A stretch of DNA of 64,000 bases from NCBI RefSeq assembly GCF_012349115.1, contig NZ_PQIG01000081.1:25255-89254 (forward strand), given 5' to 3'. The stretch is from Rhizobium ruizarguesonis. Lineage in GTDB: Bacteria; Pseudomonadota; Alphaproteobacteria; Rhizobiales; Rhizobiaceae. Below, in pieces: positions 58,888 to 64,000 of the stretch. Made by a program: the position numbers and the translations under genes. Within the stretch, counting starts at the first letter, position 1; each line of letters opens with the position of its first letter. The notes under the pieces are model-generated. The model saw nothing but the letters and a program-made list of their open reading frames with translations. It did no database searches and had not been told where the DNA came from.

Positions 58888-59985
58888 CTATTTCAGACGG
58901 CCGGTCTGGCCGCGGTCGCGAAGGTAATGGTCGGCGACGGCGCAGGCGACCATCGCCTCGCCGATCGGCACGGCGCGGATGCCGACGCAGGGGTCGTGCC
59001 GGCCCTTGGTGCGGATATCGACATTCTTGCCCTCCGCATCGATCGACTGGCGTTCGGTCAGGATCGACGAGGTCGGCTTGACGGCAAAACGCGCCACCAC
59101 CGGCTGCCCGGTGGAGATGCCGCCGAGAATACCGCCGGCATTGTTGGAAAGGAAGATCGGCGTACCGTCATTGCCCATGCGCATCTCGTCGGCATTGTCT
59201 TCGCCTGAGGTTTCGGCGGCGGCAAAACCATTGCCGATCTCGACGCCCTTGACGGCGTTGATCGACATCAGCAGCGAGGCGATGTCCTGGTCGAGCTTGG
59301 CATAGATCGGCGCGCCGAGACCGGCCGGCACGCCTTCGGCGATCACTTCGATGACGGCGCCGATCGAGGAGCCGTTCTTGCGGATGCCGTCGAGATACTC
59401 CTCCCAGACCGGCACGATCGCGGCATCGGGCGAGAAGAACGGGTTCTGATCGACCTGGTCCCAATCCCAGTTGCGGCGGTCGATCTTGTGCTTGCCGATC
59501 TGCACCAGCGCGCCGCGCACCGTGACGCCAGGCACGACAAGGCGGGCGATGCCGCCTGCGGCAACCCGCGCAGCGGTTTCCCGCGCCGAGGAGCGGCCGC
59601 CGCCGCGATAGTCGCGAATGCCGTATTTGAGGTCATAGGTATAATCGGCATGGCCGGGGCGGTATTGCCGGGCGATCTCGCCGTAATCCTTGGAGCGCTG
59701 GTCGGTGTTTTCGATCAGCATGGAGATCGGCGTACCGGTGGTCGTCATCGTCTCGCCGTCGGCGTCCAGCATGACGCCTGATAGTACCTTCACCAGATCG
59801 TCCTCGCGCCGCTGCGTCACGAAGCGGGATTGTCCGGGCTTGCGCTTGTCGAGCCAGACTTGCAGGTCCTCGAGCTTGAAGCGCAGCCCCGGAGGGCAGC
59901 CGTCAACGACGCAGCCGAGCGCCGGACCATGGCTTTCGCCCCAGGTGGTTACGCGGAAAAGGTGACCGAATGTATTGTGCGACAT
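58888..59985 (-). CDS. aroC: Chorismate synthase
   Basis: This 365-residue enzyme converts 5-enolpyruvylshikimate 3-phosphate to chorismate, using reduced FMN, in the last common step of aromatic synthesis. Signatures are present in order: GESHGPALGCVVDGCPPG, the second signature PGHADYTYDLKYGIRDYRGGGRSSARETAARVAAG, and the third, FAVKPTSSILTERQSID. The length is normal. ATG 59985 is chosen because MSHNTFGHLFRVTTWGESHG is the conserved start; the open frame continues upstream without homology. It precedes ribB by 13 bases. Confidence 0.97.
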   Translation of the reverse strand: MSHNTFGHLFRVTTWGESHGPALGCVVDGCPPGLRFKLEDLQVWLDKRKPGQSRFVTQRREDDLVKVLSGVMLDADGETMTTTGTPISMLIENTDQRSKDYGEIARQYRPGHADYTYDLKYGIRDYRGGGRSSARETAARVAAGGIARLVVPGVTVRGALVQIGKHKIDRRNWDWDQVDQNPFFSPDAAIVPVWEEYLDGIRKNGSSIGAVIEVIAEGVPAGLGAPIYAKLDQDIASLLMSINAVKGVEIGNGFAAAETSGEDNADEMRMGNDGTPIFLSNNAGGILGGISTGQPVVARFAVKPTSSILTERQSIDAEGKNVDIRTKGRHDPCVGIRAVPIGEAMVACAVADHYLRDRGQTGRLK

Positions 59986-60216
59986 GTGTTCCCACGGTGG
60001 CGCGCCAAAGCCGATCGCTGCCGGCCGCGCCATTGCTTGAAAAGGCGCGACACTCATAGGCCAAAAATCCGCCGAGGCAAAAGCCTTTCTTTGCGCCAAA
60101 CCGCCAGCCCAGGAAATGCTGTTTCCGTCTTTGCCGGTGATCGACGGCGCATTGTGCCGTCACTCCCTCTGCGCAGGCGGGGAGGGGTCCGGACGAGGCC
60201 GATCAGCAGGCGGCGA

Positions 60217-63200
60217 TCATGATGCCAGCCGCCACCCCGTTCCGGTCGCTTCCTCGGTGAAATCGTCGAAGGAGAGCGGCCGCGAGAAGGCATAGCCTTG
60301 CAGGATATCGCAGCCGAGATCGCGCAGCAGTGCGGCATGTGCCGCCGTCTCCACCCCTTCGGCCACCGTCTCGACGCCCAGCGAGCGGGCGATCTCGATG
60401 ATCGAGCTGACCAGCGCCCGCTCCTGCGAGGCATTGACGATCGGCTGCACCAGCTGGCGATCGATCTTCAGGCGCTTCGGCTTCAGCTTCAACAGGCTGA
60501 CGATAGAGGTATGGCCGGTGCCGAAATCGTCGATCTCGATATCGATGCCGAGCGCCTTGATGCGCTCGAGATTCTGCGAGACGACGTCCTCGCTCTCGTC
60601 GAGGAAGATCGATTCCACCAGCTCGAAGGAGATTTCGCCTGGACGAATATGCAGGTCGGCGAGTGATTCCAAGAGGCTGCCATCATGCAGCCGCCGCGCC
60701 GAAACATTGACCGAGACCTTGGGCACCACAATGTCGCGCGCTGTCCAGCGCACCTTGTCGCGCAGCGCCGTTTCGAGAACGATCCGGTCGAGCATCTGCA
60801 CGACATTGATCTCGTCGGCAATGCGCAGGAACTTGTCGGGCGCGAGCCACCCCTTGGAGGGGTGCTTCCAGCGCACCAGCGCCTCGACACCGGTCAGTTC
60901 CATCGTCCGGGCCGAAAATTGCGGCTGATACCAGGCGGTGAATTCGCCATTGTCGATGCCGGCGAGGATCTCGTCGGCGGTGCGCTTGGTGTTGACGATA
61001 TCGGCCTGGAGATTGTGATTGAAGAATTCGAAGCGGTTACGGCCCATGCTCTTGGCGCGATAGAGCGCGATATCGGCATTGATCAGCACCTTGCGCGCAT
61101 CGACATGGATGCCGTTGGCGAGCGCAATGCCGATCGACACGCCGCAGCGGCAGGAAAAGCCCTGGAAATCGATCGGCTGGCGCATCTCCTCGATGATCCG
61201 CGTCGAAAGCTGCGCCATCTCCTTGTCGCCGACGTCGAGCGCCAGGATGACGAATTCGTCGCCGCCGATGCGCGCGACGATGTCGCTGCCGCGGACGTTC
61301 TTGGCTAGCACTTTCGAGGCGTGCACCAGCATTGCATCGCCGGCGGCATGGCCGAGCGTGTCGTTGATGTCCTTGAAGCGGTCGAGGTCGATGTGCAGGA
61401 TCGAGAATTTCTGCCGCTGCTGGCGACCGTCATGGGTCAGGCTTTCCAGTGCGATATCGAGCTTGCGGCGGTTGGCGAGTGCGGTCAGCGGATCGTGCAG
61501 CGAATTGTGCTCGATCCTGTTCTTGACAAGCTCAAGCTCGATATTCTTGGCGACCGCCTCGTCCTTGGCCGCCTTCAGCCGGATCGTCATCAGCACGTCT
61601 TCGGTGGCATCGAAGGCGATGCCCATGATCTTCATCTCGCTAGTCCCCGTCTGGTGGACCTTGCCGACCGAGCGCACATAACGCACCGAGCCGTCGTCGA
61701 CCAGCACGCGGCAGACGAGCGTGTGCGTATCGCCGTTCTTCTTGAAGTGGCGTGCGCTTTCGAGCGCTAAGGCTCGATCCTCGGGGTGGATGCAGCCAAG
61801 CCAGATCTCCTCGGTCATGAAACCGTTGCGCGGCGCAAGCCCATAGAGCTCGTGCATCCGCTCGTTCCAGATCGAGCCGCCTCGGCCGGGCCGGGCTTCC
61901 CATATGCCGCACTGATAGGAATTGAGCGCCAGGTCGAGCCGGCTGGAAAGCTCGGCGAGCTGCCCCTCGCGGCTCGAGAGCTCTTCAAGCGCCAGCTCCA
62001 GCTCGGCATTCTTGACCTCGCTCATATCCTTGGCCTTGCGCAGCGTGTCGGTGATCTCCGCATCGGCAGTCACGTCCCAGACGATTCCGATCGTCTTGCT
62101 GACGCCGCCGGCATCCGTATAGAAGGCGCCGACCGAGCGCAGGTGGCGGATACCGCCGTCGGCGAGCATGATGCGGTATTGCGCCGTGCAGGCAGCACCG
62201 GCAATGCTGCAGCTGAAGAAATGCACCTCGGCGATGTCGCGGTCCTCGGGCAGGACCGCCGCCAGCCATTTGTCGAGCGCCCAGCTTCCTTCCTCAGCCG
62301 GCTTGCCGTGCAGGGCCGCGGCGCGCGTGTCCCAGAGCAGGCTGCTCGAATCATCCTGCAGCTCCCAAATGCCGATATTCGAGGATTCCAGCGCCAGATT
62401 GAGCCGCTGCGACAGTTCCAGCAGTTTTGCCTCGCGCGTCTCCAGCGCGGTAATGTTGCGATTGCGCTCGCCGAGCAGGAGGGTCGCGAAGAAGATCGGC
62501 ACGATAATGATGAAGCCGGCGGCAAGGATGATCAGACGCAGCTTGGTGCGGTTTTCGGGTATCGCGTCCCAGCCGCTGTTCGGGACGGCGGAAAGCTCCC
62601 ACTTGCCGCCGGCAAAGCCGATCTTCTGGCGCATCGGATCCTTGCCGTCGATATCGGCCGACCCGAAGAACGGCGCCGGGAGAAGCGCTGTGGCGGCGGC
62701 CGGCGAGGCGATATCCCGGATGGCGATCGAAAGATGGTCGAGATGCGGATAGCGTTCCTGGTTCTCGCGGTCGCGTGCCGGCATCAGCCCGGTCGCCTGG
62801 TAGAACATCGTCTGGTCGATGGCGACCTCGACCGCCCCCCAGATCCGCCGCTGACCGTTCTCCCTGACGAAAACCGGGAAGAAGATGGCAAAGGCGTCGC
62901 GGCCGTCAATGCTCATCGGGCCGTAGAAGCGCGCCGACTGGTTGCTGGCCGCGCTGGTCATCGCCTGGCGGAAGAACAGAACCTCGCGCACATCGCGGCC
63001 GATCCGCTCATTGCCGGACTGCGATGGGTGGATGTCGCGGATGATGAAATCAGGCGCGACGGCGATATGAATGAAAGACGGGTTCTGGATCAGCAGCCAG
63101 TTGATCTGGCGCTCCATCTCCTCTCCGTTTGCCGCGCTGACGGAGATCAGGTTCGTCAGGTCGCGCACGACGCTGAGGTCCATATTGATCTCGGCCATGA

Positions 63201-63396
63201 CCCGGGCGCGAATGAGGTTCGTCTCGTTTTCGGTGCGGATATGAAGTTCGCGCACATGAGAAGCAGTATTGGCCTGGTCGAGCCCGAAGCCGACCATGAT
63301 GACGACCAGGGCGACAAGCGACGAAACCAGAAACGAGACGCGGCTATTCTTCAACACGCGCCGCAACTGCTTGCTGTCGCTGAGCCTGGATAACAA
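60217..63396 (-). CDS. Membrane GGDEF-EAL protein with periplasmic sensor and two PAS domains
   Basis: This 1059-residue protein turns over the second messenger cyclic di-GMP. In order: a first membrane helix (about 20-42), a periplasmic sensory domain that looks CHASE/Cache-like (about 45-285), a second helix (LIILAAGFIIIVPIFFATLLL), and two PAS domains (LNLALESSNIGIWEL and LDLALNSYQCGIWEA). The GGDEF domain is intact (IGGDEF), with an inhibitory RxxD site just upstream (RGSD). The EAL domain is intact (GVEALVRW, then DDFGTGHTSIVSLLKLKPKRLKID and AEGVET). It may both make and degrade cyclic di-GMP. A TTG at 63396 with GGGGG 7 bases upstream serves as start; the nearby ATG (63410) is out of frame. 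Confidence 0.92.
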   Translation of the reverse strand: MLSRLSDSKQLRRVLKNSRVSFLVSSLVALVVIMVGFGLDQANTASHVRELHIRTENETNLIRARVMAEINMDLSVVRDLTNLISVSAANGEEMERQINWLLIQNPSFIHIAVAPDFIIRDIHPSQSGNERIGRDVREVLFFRQAMTSAASNQSARFYGPMSIDGRDAFAIFFPVFVRENGQRRIWGAVEVAIDQTMFYQATGLMPARDRENQERYPHLDHLSIAIRDIASPAAATALLPAPFFGSADIDGKDPMRQKIGFAGGKWELSAVPNSGWDAIPENRTKLRLIILAAGFIIIVPIFFATLLLGERNRNITALETREAKLLELSQRLNLALESSNIGIWELQDDSSSLLWDTRAAALHGKPAEEGSWALDKWLAAVLPEDRDIAEVHFFSCSIAGAACTAQYRIMLADGGIRHLRSVGAFYTDAGGVSKTIGIVWDVTADAEITDTLRKAKDMSEVKNAELELALEELSSREGQLAELSSRLDLALNSYQCGIWEARPGRGGSIWNERMHELYGLAPRNGFMTEEIWLGCIHPEDRALALESARHFKKNGDTHTLVCRVLVDDGSVRYVRSVGKVHQTGTSEMKIMGIAFDATEDVLMTIRLKAAKDEAVAKNIELELVKNRIEHNSLHDPLTALANRRKLDIALESLTHDGRQQRQKFSILHIDLDRFKDINDTLGHAAGDAMLVHASKVLAKNVRGSDIVARIGGDEFVILALDVGDKEMAQLSTRIIEEMRQPIDFQGFSCRCGVSIGIALANGIHVDARKVLINADIALYRAKSMGRNRFEFFNHNLQADIVNTKRTADEILAGIDNGEFTAWYQPQFSARTMELTGVEALVRWKHPSKGWLAPDKFLRIADEINVVQMLDRIVLETALRDKVRWTARDIVVPKVSVNVSARRLHDGSLLESLADLHIRPGEISFELVESIFLDESEDVVSQNLERIKALGIDIEIDDFGTGHTSIVSLLKLKPKRLKIDRQLVQPIVNASQERALVSSIIEIARSLGVETVAEGVETAAHAALLRDLGCDILQGYAFSRPLSFDDFTEEATGTGWRLAS

Positions 63397-63640
63397 AATG
63401 AAACCCCCATGTTGACGAGCAACTGTAGGGCGCGCGGGTTAATTTACGATTGCCCACCGGCGATGCCGAGAGATCGCGGGAAGGGAAAAACCGCGGATTA
63501 ACGCACCATCTTGATTATATTTAAAATCCTATTCATCAATTGGGCGGGAAAAGCCATTCTTACGGGCAATTTTCGCCATATTCAGGAGCTTATCTGTGGC
63601 CAGTCAGTTTCTCGTGCAGCGTCTTAAAAGGATTGTCGCC
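63397..63640. other. Divergent promoter region, no gene
   Basis: The 244 bases between the GGDEF-EAL gene and the DUF1344 gene contain no repeat or open frame of note. An AT-rich stretch near 63505-63540 (TTGATTATATTTAAAATCCT) is the likely promoter zone for one or both genes. Confidence 0.5.
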
Positions 63641-63901
63641 ATGCGTTTCGTCGTCGCCACGCTTTTGGCAACAGCAAGCTTCCTGTCACCGATGAGCGGT
63701 TTTGCCGAGAGCGCCGATGTCGAGGCGACCATCAAGAAGGTCGACACGGCCAATCTCGTGCTGACGCTTGATGACGGCAAAACCTATCAGGCGCCCGAGG
63801 AATTCAATTTCGACGGCCTCGAAGCCGGCGTGAAGGTGATCGTCTTCTATACCGAGGTCGACGGCAAACGCGTCATCAACGATCTCGACATCGTTAAATA
63901 A
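63641..63901 (+). CDS. DUF1344 family periplasmic protein
   Basis: This 86-residue protein has a signal peptide (VVATLLATASFLSPMSGFAES) followed by a small beta-domain (ADVEATIKKVDTANLVLTLDDGKTYQAPEEFNFDGLE... KVIVFYTEVDGKRVINDLDIV). It fits the DUF1344 family, common as paralogues in rhizobia, with a likely OB-like fold. Function is unknown. ATG 63641 has AAGGA 8 bases upstream; the GTG at 63596 upstream is not needed. It is followed by a further copy of the mosaic intergenic repeat at the window end. Confidence 0.8.
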   Translation: MRFVVATLLATASFLSPMSGFAESADVEATIKKVDTANLVLTLDDGKTYQAPEEFNFDGLEAGVKVIVFYTEVDGKRVINDLDIVK

Positions 63902-63947
63902 CCGGTTCTCTGGAGAATGATCGGGTGAGGTACGGCGCCGATGGCTG

Positions 63948-64000
63948 CCCCTCACCCTAACCCTCATATGCGCTAGGTTAGGCGGGCGCGGAGATCGTCG
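63948..64000. repeat. Start of a RIME-like mosaic repeat, cut by the window end
   Basis: The sequence CCCCTCACCCTAACCCTC matches the left end of the copies at 15224 and 21054, then diverges (ATATGCGCTAGGTTAGGCG). Only the first 18 bases are clearly shared. Confidence 0.5.

Overview
The window is 64 kb of high-GC alphaproteobacterial chromosome, very probably from a Rhizobium of the leguminosarum/etli type. The evidence is the gene content (glyS, tex, cfa, ubiA, sua5, tlyA, dxs, xseB, bioMNY, ribB, aroC, a BA14K protein, DUF6101, DUF1344), many Lys/Arg-rich housekeeping proteins on GC-rich codons, and at least four families of short rhizobial intergenic repeats. No rRNA, tRNA, CRISPR array or phage block was seen. 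There is one insertion sequence, an IS110-family element.

Layout. 1-5.7 kb: glyS (cut by the window edge), a frameshifted tex, cyclopropane fatty acid synthase and a histidine phosphatase. 5.8-7.2 kb: a mosaic intergenic repeat carrying the IS110-type element. 7.3-18.6 kb: MipA/OmpV porin-like protein, ubiA, a PLP lyase divergent from its Lrp-type regulator, DUF6101, a giant ten-unit DUF1217 protein, an FAD dehydrogenase, sua5 and a small conserved protein. 19-31 kb: a GbcA-like Rieske oxygenase, BA14K, a ZntB-like channel, an acyl-CoA dehydrogenase/crotonase pair, the tlyA-RNA methyltransferase-MBL operon, DUF4424 and a chemoreceptor. 31.6-37.6 kb: dxs, pirin, SDR, xseB, an HDAC-family enzyme and a thioesterase. 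37.6-38.5 kb is gene-poor.

38.5-49 kb is an accessory catabolic island of two divergent operons. Leftward is a complete Pot-type ABC importer followed by a creatinase-like M24 protein and a flavin reductase. Rightward, behind a near-consensus sigma-54 promoter, are an amino-acid-type binding protein and permease without an ATPase, a TIM-barrel isomerase and a GntR/FCD regulator. Together they look like uptake and breakdown of an unidentified nitrogenous compound.

49-54 kb holds the two most interesting systems. The first is a divergent second methionyl-tRNA synthetase preceded by a 16-codon leader peptide with three consecutive Met codons and mutually exclusive hairpins, the layout of a classical ribosome-stalling attenuator. 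The second is a KAI2/D14/RsbQ-like alpha/beta hydrolase whose gene overlaps that of a PAS histidine kinase. 54-64 kb: bioMNY, ycaQ, ribB, aroC, a large GGDEF-EAL protein and a DUF1344 protein.
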